Below are positions 23,828 to 31,319 of a DNA stretch of 42,292 nucleotides, piece by piece; the stretch's first letter is position 1, and every line of letters begins with the position of its first letter. The stretch is taken from positions 1 through 42,292 of the forward strand of contig DASWKG010000040.1 in assembly GCA_036396755.1 (NCBI GenBank), given 5' to 3'. The notes beneath the pieces were generated by a model. That model did not search any database and had not been told where the DNA came from. It worked only from the letters and a program-made list of their open reading frames with translations. The DNA is from DASWKG01 sp036396755. Its GTDB lineage: Bacteria > Actinomycetota > UBA4738 > CALAEC01. Both the position numbers and the translations under genes were made by a program.

Positions 23828-24972
23828 GACCCGCCCCCGACGTGATCGTCGTGGGGGCCGGGTGTGTGGGAACCAGCGTCGCGTACCACCTCGCCGCCGG
23901 GGGAGCCGGCTCGGTGATCCTCTTGGAGCGAGCCGACGCCGTCGGCACCGGCTCCACCGCCGCGGCGGCCGGCGGCTTCCGTCATCAGTTCTCGAGCGAG
24001 GTCAACATCCGGCTCTCGCTCGCCAGCGTCCCGATGATCCTGGGGTTCTCCGAGGAGCACCACCTGCCCCTCGACGTGCACCAGGACGGCTACCTCTTCC
24101 TGATCCGCGACGAGCCCACCCGTGAGGCGTTCATGGCCGACGTCGGGCTGCAGCGAAGCCTCGGCGTCCGGGTCGAGGTGCTCACCGGCGAGGAGGCGGC
24201 CGACCTGATCCCCGGGCTCGCCACCGCGGGTGTGGTCGCCGCGACCTTCGGGCCGGACGACGGCATCGCCGACCCGTCCGGGCTGACCCACGGCTATGCG
24301 ACCGCGGCCCGCCGCGCGGGGGCGGAGATCCGCACCGGGGTAGAGGTGACTGCGCTCCGGACGGCCGGCGACCGCGTGGTGGGCGTCGAGACGGCCGATG
24401 GTCCCCTCGATGCCGGCGTCGTCGTCGTCGCGGCGGGAGCCTGGGCCGGGATCCTCGCCGCGACCGCCGGTGTCGACCTGCCGATCGAGCCGATCCCCCG
24501 GAACGTTGCGGTCACCTCGGCGTTCCCCGGGGTGCCCGAGCGGCGGGCGCTCGTGGTCGACACGGCGACGAGCTTCTACTTCCACCGCGAGGGCCCGGGG
24601 GTCCTGATGGGGATGGGCTCGCCCGACGAGCGCTCCTCGTTCGAGACCCGGGTCGACGAGGCGTTCGTCGTGGAGCGGATCCTGCCCCGCGCCGTGGAGG
24701 TCTTCCCGCCGCTCGAGGCCGCGGGCCTCACACACACCTGGTGCGGCCTCTACGAGATGACCCCGGACCGGCATCCGGTGATCGGCCCCGCGGGTGACGG
24801 CCTGTTCATCGCCGCCGGGTTCAGTGGCCACGGCTTCCAGCACGCACCGGTTGCGGGGAAGCTGGTCGCCGAGATGATCATCGGCGGCGAGGCTCGAACC
24901 GTGGACGTGGGCGCCCTCTCGATCGATCGGTTCGGCCCGGGCCACCTGGTGGGGGAGACCCGCTTCATCTGA
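23824..24972 (+). CDS. FAD-dependent amino-acid oxidoreductase (DAO/DadA-like)
   Basis: A 382-residue flavoenzyme of the D-amino-acid oxidase/glycine oxidase/sarcosine oxidase group. The dinucleotide fold starts at DVIVVGAGCVGTSVAYHLA, the FAD-binding Ser-Thr block is GTGSTAAAAGGFRHQFSSE, and the C-terminal FAD site is YEMTPDRHPVIGPAGDGLF then AAGFSGHGFQHAP. Members oxidise secondary or D-amino acids such as sarcosine, proline and D-hydroxyproline. It starts at GTG 23824 overlapping livF, and its stop overlaps the aconitase X small-subunit stop (convergent, 8 bp). The link to aconitase X suggests proline or hydroxyproline-type substrates; this is inference. Confidence 0.88.
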   Translation: MRPAPDVIVVGAGCVGTSVAYHLAAGGAGSVILLERADAVGTGSTAAAAGGFRHQFSSEVNIRLSLASVPMILGFSEEHHLPLDVHQDGYLFLIRDEPTREAFMADVGLQRSLGVRVEVLTGEEAADLIPGLATAGVVAATFGPDDGIADPSGLTHGYATAARRAGAEIRTGVEVTALRTAGDRVVGVETADGPLDAGVVVVAAGAWAGILAATAGVDLPIEPIPRNVAVTSAFPGVPERRALVVDTATSFYFHREGPGVLMGMGSPDERSSFETRVDEAFVVERILPRAVEVFPPLEAAGLTHTWCGLYEMTPDRHPVIGPAGDGLFIAAGFSGHGFQHAPVAGKLVAEMIIGGEARTVDVGALSIDRFGPGHLVGETRFI

Positions 24973-25429
24973 CCGAGGGACCCTCGCCGAGGATGCGCAC
25001 CACCGCCCGCTGCTCGTCGGCCTCGACCTCGGCCTCCGCCCCGTGCGGCAGCGCGGCGATCGCGTCGGGGGAGATGAGGACGACCGGGACGACCTTCCCG
25101 TAGAGCTCGGCGGCGACGGCCGCGCCGAGGACCACGATGCCGTCCGGCTCGCCCAGGAGGATCGCGGTGGGCGCGGCCGAGGCGCGGATCGCCTCGGCCA
25201 GCACGCTGCTCGAGGAGCTGGAGCCGCGGCCGGACGGCATGGCCAGCACCCTCCCCGCCAGGATCAGCCCCGCCTGCGGGTGCCGGGCGTCGATCACCCG
25301 CCCGTCGTCGGCGTCCATCCCGCCCCAGAACGACAGGGGCTCCTCGAGGACGGCCAGCTCGCCGCGAGCGCGTCCCGGGAGCAGTGAGCGGCCGAGGATG
25401 GCCCCGACGGCCCCCGGCGGCTCAGTCAT
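24965..25429 (-). CDS. Aconitase X small (swivel) subunit, DUF126
   Basis: A 154-residue swivel-domain subunit of aconitase X. LEEPLSFWGGMDADDGRVID, RHPQAGLILAGRVLAMPSGR and GSSSSSSVLAEAIR are the family's conserved blocks; the Ser-rich loop carries a catalytic Ser. It pairs with the large subunit encoded immediately upstream, whose stop it overlaps by 8 bp. Characterised bacterial aconitase X enzymes are cis-3-hydroxy-L-proline dehydratases, and an archaeal relative dehydrates mevalonate 5-phosphate; the neighbourhood favours the former. Confidence 0.88.
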   Translation of the reverse strand: MTEPPGAVGAILGRSLLPGRARGELAVLEEPLSFWGGMDADDGRVIDARHPQAGLILAGRVLAMPSGRGSSSSSSVLAEAIRASAAPTAILLGEPDGIVVLGAAVAAELYGKVVPVVLISPDAIAALPHGAEAEVEADEQRAVVRILGEGPSVR

Positions 25430-26699
25430 CGGCCCACAGCGCGTCGTCGCGCCGCGCCTCGCCGGCGACGGCCGAGCGGACGCACTCGGTGAGGCTTCCG
25501 AACACCACCTCGATGCCGAGGTTGCCGGGCGCGTAGTAGGCCCACTTGGCGGAGTTGGTCATCACCGGCCCGCGCACCTCGCCGATGATCGGGGTCACGT
25601 AGGTGCAGGTGTCGGTTACAACGATGGCACCTGCGGCCTCGATCGGCCCGATCGAGCCCCGACGCTCGGCCTCGGCCAGGATCTCGCGAGAGGTTGAGAC
25701 GTAGAGGGGGACCGCGGGCGGCCCGCCGGCGCCGTCGAGCTCCTTCGCCAGCTTCTCGAGCTCCTCCAGCGACGCGTGCGGCGTCCCGACGCTCACCGCG
25801 CCGATGCGGCCCCCGGGCGACGTCGAGAGCGAGTCCCTCGCCTCCCGAAGGCCCGGGCCCGTCACGCTGACCTCCCGGCGGGGAGGCCGGCCGTGCAGGG
25901 CGGCCTCGAGGGTCGGCGCCTCCGGGGTGATCCCCACGGCGTGGAACAGCGCCACCGACCCGGAGGAGGCCGCGGCCGCTCCCAGGGCCTTGAGGCGATC
26001 CTCGGACGCATCAGGGGGCAGCCCGCTCAGCACCGGGACGGCGGTCCCCGTCTGGCGGCCGACCAGGTGGCCGAGGGCGGGGTACAGGGCGTCCTCGCAG
26101 AGGAGGCGCTCCGGGACCTGGGCGAGGTCGAACACGACCTCCCCTCGCCGGTGCTCGTCCCGGTGAAGGCCCGCGTCCGGAACCCGGCCCGTGATGGCCG
26201 CACAGATGTCGATGAAGTCGCCGTAGCGCTCGGTGCGCGCGCCGAGGACCGAGTTGGCGAACACGATCGCGTTCGACTCGGCCCACGCCACGTGCTCGCC
26301 GCGTGACGGACGCGCCTCGGCCTCCTGGTAGGGGGCGCACGTCCAGGTCGGGCGGCATCCCATCTCGACGTAGGCGTCCATCAGGCGACGGGCGGCCGCG
26401 GCGGTCTCCGGCTCCCCCCGGTACAGCTTCGGATGGAGCAGGTCGAGCGAGCCGACGTTGAGGGTGGTGGGCACCGAGGCCTGGCCGCCCCCGGCGACCA
26501 GCCGCTCGGCGAACTCCAGGCTGACGGGCCCGTGGTAGAGGCAGCCGTCGATGTGGGCGCGGGTCACGTCGATCAGCCGGGGCGCCTCCGCCACCCGTGC
26601 CATGAGGACCACCAGCCGCATCGCCAGGCGGGCGGCCTCGCCCCCCTCACCCTCCAGGAGGGCCAGGTCGCGTTCGTCGAGGTTGAGTGTGTCCAGCAA
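25422..26699 (-). CDS. Aconitase X catalytic (large) subunit, DUF521
   Basis: A 425-residue catalytic subunit. Candidate iron-sulfur Cys residues lie in RPTWTCAPYQ (about residue 120), TDTCTYVTPII (about 360) and SLTECVRSA near the C-terminus. HIDGCLYHG, ESNAIVFANSVLGARTERYG and NSAKWAYYAPG are family blocks. It is likely a dehydratase acting on a hydroxyproline-type substrate. The start is TTG 26699 (LDTLNLDERD); no Shine-Dalgarno precedes it, consistent with a leaderless or short-leader mRNA. It is transcribed divergently from the PAAT transporter operon, which starts 116 bp away, so the two may share regulation. Confidence 0.88.
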   Translation of the reverse strand: MLDTLNLDERDLALLEGEGGEAARLAMRLVVLMARVAEAPRLIDVTRAHIDGCLYHGPVSLEFAERLVAGGGQASVPTTLNVGSLDLLHPKLYRGEPETAAAARRLMDAYVEMGCRPTWTCAPYQEAEARPSRGEHVAWAESNAIVFANSVLGARTERYGDFIDICAAITGRVPDAGLHRDEHRRGEVVFDLAQVPERLLCEDALYPALGHLVGRQTGTAVPVLSGLPPDASEDRLKALGAAAASSGSVALFHAVGITPEAPTLEAALHGRPPRREVSVTGPGLREARDSLSTSPGGRIGAVSVGTPHASLEELEKLAKELDGAGGPPAVPLYVSTSREILAEAERRGSIGPIEAAGAIVVTDTCTYVTPIIGEVRGPVMTNSAKWAYYAPGNLGIEVVFGSLTECVRSAVAGEARRDDALWADD

Positions 26700-26814
26700 G
26701 GCGACTTAGGATGAACCGGCTCCAGACCGGGTCAGCGTATACCTCGGGTGGAGGGACGGGCAGCGGGCGGCGCATCCGGACCGCCCCTGCGGAAGATCGA
26801 AGGGAGGCACCATC

Positions 26815-27666
26815 GTGCGGAACAGGCGATTCGTCTGGCTGCTGGCGCTGCTTGCGGCCTTCTCGCTGGTCGCGGCGGCGTGCGGGGGAGACGACAACGG
26901 GAACGGGACCGACGCCACCCCCACCGGCACGGAGACCACCGACGAGCCGGCGTTCACCACCATCGAGGAAGGGATCCTGACCGTCGGCTCGGACATCCCG
27001 TACCCCCCGTTCGAGTACCGGGAGAACGGCGAGCTGGTCGGCTTCGACATCGAGGTCATGAACGAGATCGCGAGCCGGCTCGGGCTCACCCCGGAGTACA
27101 TCGACACCGGGTTCACCGGCATCTTCGTCCAGGTCGCGACGGGGAGCTTCGACGTCGTGATCGCCGCCTCTACGATCACCCCGGAGCGCGAGGAGACGGT
27201 GAACTTCTCCGACCCCTACTACCTCTCCCAGCAGTCGCTGACCGTGAAGGCGGGGTCCGACATCGCGACCACCGACGACCTCGGCGAGGGCCACGTCGTG
27301 GGCGTACAGAGCGGCACCACCGGTGAGGCCTGGGCCGAGGACAACCTGACCGCTCAGGGCGTCGAGATCCGCGCCTTCCCGGAGGGCCCCGACGCGTACA
27401 CCGCTCTCGAGTCCGAAGAGGTCGACGCGGCGATCAACGACGAGCCGACGGCGATCGCCGAGGTGGCGGCCCGGGAGGGCCTGGAGGTCGTGCAGGCGAT
27501 CGACACCGGTGAGGCCTACGGGATCGCGGTCGACCCGAACAACGAGGCGCTGCTGGCCGCGATCAACGAGGCGCTCGCCGGGATGATCGAGGACGGCACC
27601 TACGAGTCGATCTACGCCAACTACCCGGACCTGCCGCCCAACGGGAACGTCGCTGCCACCGCGTAG
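26815..27666 (+). CDS. Polar-amino-acid ABC transporter substrate-binding lipoprotein
   Basis: A 283-residue SBP of the bacterial type-3 (PAAT) family. The signal peptide ends in LVAAACG with the lipid Cys at 23, followed by an Asn/Asp/Thr linker. Ligand-domain landmarks are GSDIPYPPFEYRENGELVGF, DIEVMNEIASRLGL, IAASTITPEREETVNFSDPY and GVQSGTTGEAW. The Arg of PERE (usually PER) is the expected ligand-carboxylate contact. The start is GTG 26815 behind AGGGAGG. It leads an operon with its permease and ATPase and is divergent from aconitase X. Confidence 0.93.
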   Translation: MRNRRFVWLLALLAAFSLVAAACGGDDNGNGTDATPTGTETTDEPAFTTIEEGILTVGSDIPYPPFEYRENGELVGFDIEVMNEIASRLGLTPEYIDTGFTGIFVQVATGSFDVVIAASTITPEREETVNFSDPYYLSQQSLTVKAGSDIATTDDLGEGHVVGVQSGTTGEAWAEDNLTAQGVEIRAFPEGPDAYTALESEEVDAAINDEPTAIAEVAAREGLEVVQAIDTGEAYGIAVDPNNEALLAAINEALAGMIEDGTYESIYANYPDLPPNGNVAATA

Positions 27667-27690
27667 GCCGGTCCGAGACCGAGGGAGATC

Positions 27691-27717
27691 GGGAGCCTGC
27701 CCTCGGGGCGGGCTCCC
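27691..27717 (+). terminator. Hairpin between PAAT binding-protein and permease genes
   Basis: A 12-bp stem (GGGAGCCTGCCC / GGGCGGGCTCCC, one G-U pair) with a TCG loop, 24 bp after the SBP stop and 21 bp before the permease start. There is no U-tract. Position and lack of U-tract mirror the livK-livH hairpin, suggesting the same role in favouring binding-protein expression. Confidence 0.6.
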
Positions 27718-27738
27718 GTCGACGGGGGAGGCGCGAGG

Positions 27739-28809
27739 GTGACGAAGGCCAGCTCGAGGGGAGAGCGCCTCCGGCGGTGGTTCGCCGAGCAGACGCCGGT
27801 GTCGCTCACGATCGCCACCCTCGGCGCCGCCGGCCTGACGACGCTCGTCGTCGGGTCCGCCGTGTTCCTGACCGTGCACGGCCTCACCCCGGCCGAGCGC
27901 TTGATCGCCGGCATCACCAGCGACACGCAGGCGCTCCTCCTGTGGGCCGCGATCGGGATGGGCCTCGTCGGCCTCGTCGGCGGGATCGCCATGTATCGGA
28001 GGATGCCGACGAAGGGCGCGCGGAACGGGGCGGTGTCGGGGGCGGTTCTCGGGGCGCAGGCGGTGGCTTTCGCGCTCGTCTACCTTTGGTTCCGGACGGG
28101 CAACCCCGACGTTTTCGTCAACAACTTCCTGAACTTCGAGAAGCTCGAGGGGCTCGGCGGCGGCTTCGTCCAGGGAGCCAAGAACACGGTCATCCTGGCG
28201 CTGGCGGGCGAGGCCTTGGGGATCGGCATCGGGTTGCTGCTCGGTCTCTTCGTCCTGTCGAACCGGCGATCGGTCCGCGCGCCCGCCCGCGTGTACATCA
28301 ACTTCTTCCGCGGGACCCCGCTCGTGTGGCAGGTGATCTTCTTCTCGGTCTTCTTCCTGGTGGGGTTCGGGCTGTTCCGCAGGAACCCCTTCGGGATCGC
28401 CATCCTCGTCCTCGGGGCGAACGCCGGTGCGTACACGGCCGAGGTCTTCCGCGCCGGCATCCAGTCGATCGAGCGCGGCCAGCTGGAGGCGGCTCGCTCG
28501 CTGGGCATGTCGTACCTCCAGGCGATGCGGTACGCGATCCTGCCGCAGGCGTTCCGGCGGGTGATCCCGCCCCTCACGAACGAGTTCGTCATCCTCATCA
28601 AGGACACCTCGCTGGTGTTCGTGCTGGGCCTCACCGCCGTGCAGCGCGAGCTGCTGCAGGTGGGCCGGGACGCCTACGCGGAGACGTTCAATGCCACGCC
28701 GTACCTGGGGACGGCGATCGGCTACCTGATCGTGACCCTGCCGATGATCCGGTTCGTCACCTGGCTCGAGAAGAAGCTGCGGAGCGGTCTGGTGGGGGTG
28801 GGCGCGTGA
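27739..28809 (+). CDS. Polar-amino-acid ABC transporter permease with extra N-terminal helices
   Basis: A 356-residue permease. The last 220 residues are the standard His/Glu/Gln/Arg-type module: GFVQGAKNTVILALAGEALGIGIG split over helices, INFFRGTPLVWQVIFF, and the EAA loop ERGQLEAARSLGMSYLQAMR. It ends with a charged cytoplasmic tail. The first 125 residues add about three membrane segments, such as TIATLGAAGLTTLVVGSAVF, that single-module PAAT permeases usually lack. With no second permease gene it probably works as a homodimer. GTG 27739 has GGGGGAGG upstream; its stop overlaps the ATPase gene (GTGA). Confidence 0.92.
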   Translation: MTKASSRGERLRRWFAEQTPVSLTIATLGAAGLTTLVVGSAVFLTVHGLTPAERLIAGITSDTQALLLWAAIGMGLVGLVGGIAMYRRMPTKGARNGAVSGAVLGAQAVAFALVYLWFRTGNPDVFVNNFLNFEKLEGLGGGFVQGAKNTVILALAGEALGIGIGLLLGLFVLSNRRSVRAPARVYINFFRGTPLVWQVIFFSVFFLVGFGLFRRNPFGIAILVLGANAGAYTAEVFRAGIQSIERGQLEAARSLGMSYLQAMRYAILPQAFRRVIPPLTNEFVILIKDTSLVFVLGLTAVQRELLQVGRDAYAETFNATPYLGTAIGYLIVTLPMIRFVTWLEKKLRSGLVGVGA

Positions 28810-29546
28810 ACCCCGACGGCTCCCTCATCAAGCTCGAGGGCATCCACAAGTGGTTCGGCACCCTCCACGTCCTGAAGGGCGTGGACCTCGCGGTGAAGCC
28901 GGGGGAGGTGCTGGTGCTGATCGGTCCCTCGGGGTCGGGGAAGTCCACGATGCTCCGGACGCTCAACCTGCTCGAGGAGCCGACGGAGGGCCACGTGTGG
29001 TTCCAGGGCATCGATCTCACCGACGTCCGCGTGGACCTCAACGACGCGCGGACCGACATCGGGATCGTCTTCCAGGCATTCAATCTCTTCCCCCACATGA
29101 CCGTTCTCCGGAACGTCACGATCGCCCTTCGCAAGGTGCTGAAGCTCGACGAGGACGAGGCGAACGAGCGCGCGATGAAGGAGCTGACGCACGTCGGGCT
29201 CGAGGAGAAGGCGGGCGCCTACCCGGGGCAGCTGTCCGGGGGGCAGCAGCAGCGGGTCGCGGTGGCGAGGGCCCTCGCGATGCGGCCGAAGCTCATGCTC
29301 TTCGACGAGGTCACCTCGGCCCTCGACCCCGAGCTCGTCGGTGAGGTCCTCGAGGTCATGGACAACCTGGCATCCGAGGGCATGACGATGGTCGTGGTGA
29401 CCCACGAGATGGGCTTCGCGCGAGAGGTCGGGAGCAGGATGATCTTCATGGACGAAGGCGTCATCCTCGAAGAAGGTGACCCCAAAGAGATGTTCGCCAA
29501 CCCCCAGCACGAGCGAACGAAGCTCTTCCTCTCGCGCATCCTCTGA
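28806..29546 (+). CDS. Polar-amino-acid ABC transporter ATPase (GlnQ-like)
   Basis: A 246-residue ATPase. Walker A is GPSGSGKST, the Q-loop is IVFQAFNLFPHMTVLRNV, the signature is QLSGGQQQRVAVARALA, and Walker B is LMLFDEVTSALDPELVG; FDEVTSALDPE is typical of this family. The H-loop is VVVTHEMGFA. The GTG start overlaps the permease stop by 4 bp. Downstream, a 410-bp interval without a protein gene contains the structured RNA locus on the opposite strand. Confidence 0.94.
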   Translation: MNPDGSLIKLEGIHKWFGTLHVLKGVDLAVKPGEVLVLIGPSGSGKSTMLRTLNLLEEPTEGHVWFQGIDLTDVRVDLNDARTDIGIVFQAFNLFPHMTVLRNVTIALRKVLKLDEDEANERAMKELTHVGLEEKAGAYPGQLSGGQQQRVAVARALAMRPKLMLFDEVTSALDPELVGEVLEVMDNLASEGMTMVVVTHEMGFAREVGSRMIFMDEGVILEEGDPKEMFANPQHERTKLFLSRIL

Positions 29547-29561
29547 AGACGAGGAAAGATC

Positions 29562-29640
29562 GACGGGCCCGAAGCGCCTTTGGAGCCGCTCACGCCTTCC
29601 CCATACGCGAGCGTTGTCTACTCAGCGCCTCGGGCCCGTC
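29562..29640 (-). ncRNA. Second structured domain: long bulged hairpin downstream of the ncRNA
   Basis: On the minus strand a 16-bp outer stem (GACGGGCCCGAGGCGC / GCGCTTCGGGCCCGTC, one G-U) leads through an asymmetric internal loop (TGAGTAGACAA / GCTCCAAAG) to an 8-bp inner stem (CGCTCGCG / CGTGAGCG, one G-U) and an 11-nt loop TATGGGGAAGG. Both non-canonical pairs are G-U only on the minus strand and A-C on the plus strand, which sets the sense. It begins directly after the U4 run that ends the first domain, so it is either a 3' extension of the same RNA or a separate one. It also lies just past the PAAT ATPase stop and could block incoming transcription. Confidence 0.55.
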
Positions 29641-29807
29641 AAAAGGCGGTCCCGAGCGACTTCGGCACTCCCCGGACCGGGCCGGGGGGCTTCCGGAGCC
29701 CTCGCGATCCCGTTGGCGCCGCCCTCGAAGCCGGGGCCTCTTTGGGCGTCGCCTCCGGTGTCGGAGGCCGTCCGGTCGCCGGTCGTCCCTTCGGCCGCTC
29801 GGGACCG
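29641..29807 (-). ncRNA. Novel structured non-coding RNA candidate, about 167 nt
   Basis: The ends are joined by a perfect 12-bp stem (CGGTCCCGAGCG at 29807-29796 with CGCTCGGGACCG at 29658-29647), followed on the minus strand by CCTTTT. The interior holds several further hairpins, including a 7-bp stem at 29751-29768, a 6-bp stem at 29670-29687 and a 5-bp stem at 29687-29701. A TTGACA-17-TAGTTT promoter predicts transcription start at 29807, the first base of the closing stem. No convincing reading frame exists. It is not tmRNA, RNase P or SRP RNA by motif. Size and phylum would allow the raiA-type RNA described from Firmicutes and Actinobacteria, but I cannot verify a match. Confidence 0.6.
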
Positions 29808-29813
29808 GAGCGG

Positions 29814-29842
29814 AAACTACCAAGACGTGCGGAGCGTGTCAA
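29814..29842 (-). promoter_or_regulatory. Consensus promoter driving the ncRNA
   Basis: TTGACA at 29842-29837 is a perfect -35. TAGTTT at 29819-29814 fits TAnnnT, and the spacer is exactly 17 bp. It is the best match to consensus in the window and points at the structured RNA, not at any protein gene. The interval 29843-29956 between it and the thioesterase stop shows no other gene. Confidence 0.7.
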
Positions 29843-29956
29843 TCGCGTGAAATGCCTTGCGCTGCAACCTATCTGCTCTATCCGCGCAGGTAGAGGCGCG
29901 CTGCGATGCGCACGGCTTTTTCGAGACGCGATCGATTCGAGTGACAAAAGGCCGCG

Positions 29957-30394
29957 TCAGGAACGCGCGCCGGGGGTGGCGTCGCGGATCGCGAGCGTCA
30001 GTCGGCCGGCGGCGACGCGGCGGCCCTCGTCGTCCTCGACCAGGATGTCCCAGAGCGCGGTGGTCCGGCCGATGTGAACCGGGACTCCGGTCGCGGTGAC
30101 CTTCCCCGTTCGCACCGCGCGGAGGTGGTTCACGGAGAGCTGGATGCCGACGGGGATCCGTTCGAGCCCAACGTGGATCGACGTCCCGATCGAGCCGACG
30201 GTCTCGCACAGCGCGGCGGTGGCCCCGCCGTGGAGGAGCCCGAACGGCTGGGTGTTGCCCTCGACCGGCATCCGGATGACGACGCGCTGGGCGGTCAGCT
30301 CGACCCACTCCATCCCGAGGCGCTCCATCAGGGTGCCCCGGCTCATCTCGACGGCGACGCCCAGGGCCTCCTCGGGGGTGACGCCCGCGTCCAC
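29957..30394 (-). CDS. PaaI-type hotdog-fold thioesterase
   Basis: A 145-residue hotdog thioesterase that would hydrolyse small or aromatic acyl-CoAs in the cytoplasm. The signature is QPFGLLHGGATAALCETVGS (about residues 49-68), with HGG and the following acidic Glu as active-site elements. VGIQLSVNHLRAVRTGKV and the terminal strand RVAAGRLTLAIRD match the PaaI group. GTG 30394 begins 2 bp after the FTR1 stop, so it is co-transcribed with the iron permease, an unusual pairing with no obvious functional link. Confidence 0.88.
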   Translation of the reverse strand: MDAGVTPEEALGVAVEMSRGTLMERLGMEWVELTAQRVVIRMPVEGNTQPFGLLHGGATAALCETVGSIGTSIHVGLERIPVGIQLSVNHLRAVRTGKVTATGVPVHIGRTTALWDILVEDDEGRRVAAGRLTLAIRDATPGARS

Positions 30395-30396
30395 GG

Positions 30397-31266
30397 TCAG
30401 GCCCGGTCGCCGGTCTCGACCGGCGCCGCCGCCTGCGGTTCGGCGGCGACCACGCGCGGGGCCCGTGGCCGGCGGAAGAACAGGGAGCCGACGACGGCGA
30501 GGTAGGTCGCCCACGCGCCGAGCTCGAGCCACGACGGATCGGCGTTGTACCCGAAGAGCGCACGGAGGATGCCACCGAGGCCGCCCTGGTCGGAGAGCGC
30601 GCCGCTGATGTCGAAGGCCTTCGCGGACGCGCCGGCGATCCAGCCGACCTCCTGCAGCTCGTGGATCCCGTAGGCGAGCAGGCCGGCGGCGATCACCAGG
30701 ACGAGGGCCCCCGTCACCCGGAAGAACGTCCGGAGGTTGAGCCGGACACCGCCGCGGTAGATCAGGTAGCCGAGGAGGAACGCGGTGCCCAGCCCCAGCG
30801 CGGCGCCGACGTACCCGAGCGCGATCGAGCCCTCGGTCGTGGCCCGCAGCGTCGCGAACAGGAAGAGGGCGGTCTCCAGTCCTTCCCGGACGACCACGAC
30901 GAAGGCGAGGGCCCCCAGGGCCAGCCCCGAGCCCGTGGCGAGGGCCGTGCTCACCTGGCTCTGCAGGTGACCCTTGATGCTCCGGGCCTGACGGGCCATC
31001 CAGAAGATCATCCAGGTGAGGACACCGACGGCGACGAGGGTCGCCACGCCCTCGAACGCTTCCTCCGCCCGCTCCGAGAGGGTCCCGGCCGTGAGGAAGA
31101 TCACCGCTCCGACCGCGAGGCTCACGCCGGCCGCCAGCCCCGTCCCCGTCCAGACGACGCCGCGGCGGTCGCCGCGACCGATCGAGTTCAGGTACGCGAG
31201 GATGATGCTCACGATGAGGGCGGCCTCGATCCCTTCCCGAAGCGTGATGACGAACGCGGCTCCCAC
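30397..31266 (-). CDS. FTR1/EfeU-family iron permease
   Basis: A 289-residue, seven-helix high-affinity iron permease. The two iron-path motifs REGIE (residues 10-14) and REGLE (about residue 126, in VVVREGLETALFL) are intact. The C-terminus is a cytoplasmic Pro/Ala tail. GTG 31266 is preceded by a perfect AAGGAGGA with 6-base spacing. EfeO and EfeB partners are not adjacent. A consensus promoter and a DtxR-type palindrome lie immediately upstream, and the neighbouring upstream gene encodes a DtxR-family regulator, so iron control is likely. Confidence 0.93.
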   Translation of the reverse strand: MGAAFVITLREGIEAALIVSIILAYLNSIGRGDRRGVVWTGTGLAAGVSLAVGAVIFLTAGTLSERAEEAFEGVATLVAVGVLTWMIFWMARQARSIKGHLQSQVSTALATGSGLALGALAFVVVVREGLETALFLFATLRATTEGSIALGYVGAALGLGTAFLLGYLIYRGGVRLNLRTFFRVTGALVLVIAAGLLAYGIHELQEVGWIAGASAKAFDISGALSDQGGLGGILRALFGYNADPSWLELGAWATYLAVVGSLFFRRPRAPRVVAAEPQAAAPVETGDRA

Positions 31267-31283
31267 GGGGCGTCCTCCTTCTA

Positions 31284-31297
31284 TCAGGTAGACCTAA
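31284..31297 (-). promoter_or_regulatory. DtxR/IdeR-type operator upstream of the iron permease
   Basis: TTAGGTCTACCTGA on the minus strand is a 14-bp near-perfect palindrome (TTAGGT / ACCTgA) matching the half-site of iron boxes recognised by DtxR, IdeR and MntR-type repressors. It lies between the predicted start near 31313 and the ribosome-binding site, so bound protein would block elongation. It is shorter than the canonical 19-bp iron box. Confidence 0.6.
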
Positions 31298-31319
31298 CGA
31301 AGCGTTTCAGGGCGGCCGA

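Noticed and set aside
29562..29807. Structured region as 6S RNA, tmRNA, RNase P RNA or SRP RNA
   Set aside because: Length and multi-hairpin layout do not fit 6S; none of the conserved tmRNA, RNase P or SRP sequence elements is present.
29590..29947. Short open frames on both strands in the ncRNA interval
   Set aside because: Arg/Pro/Ser-rich artefacts without start signals, incompatible with the stems.
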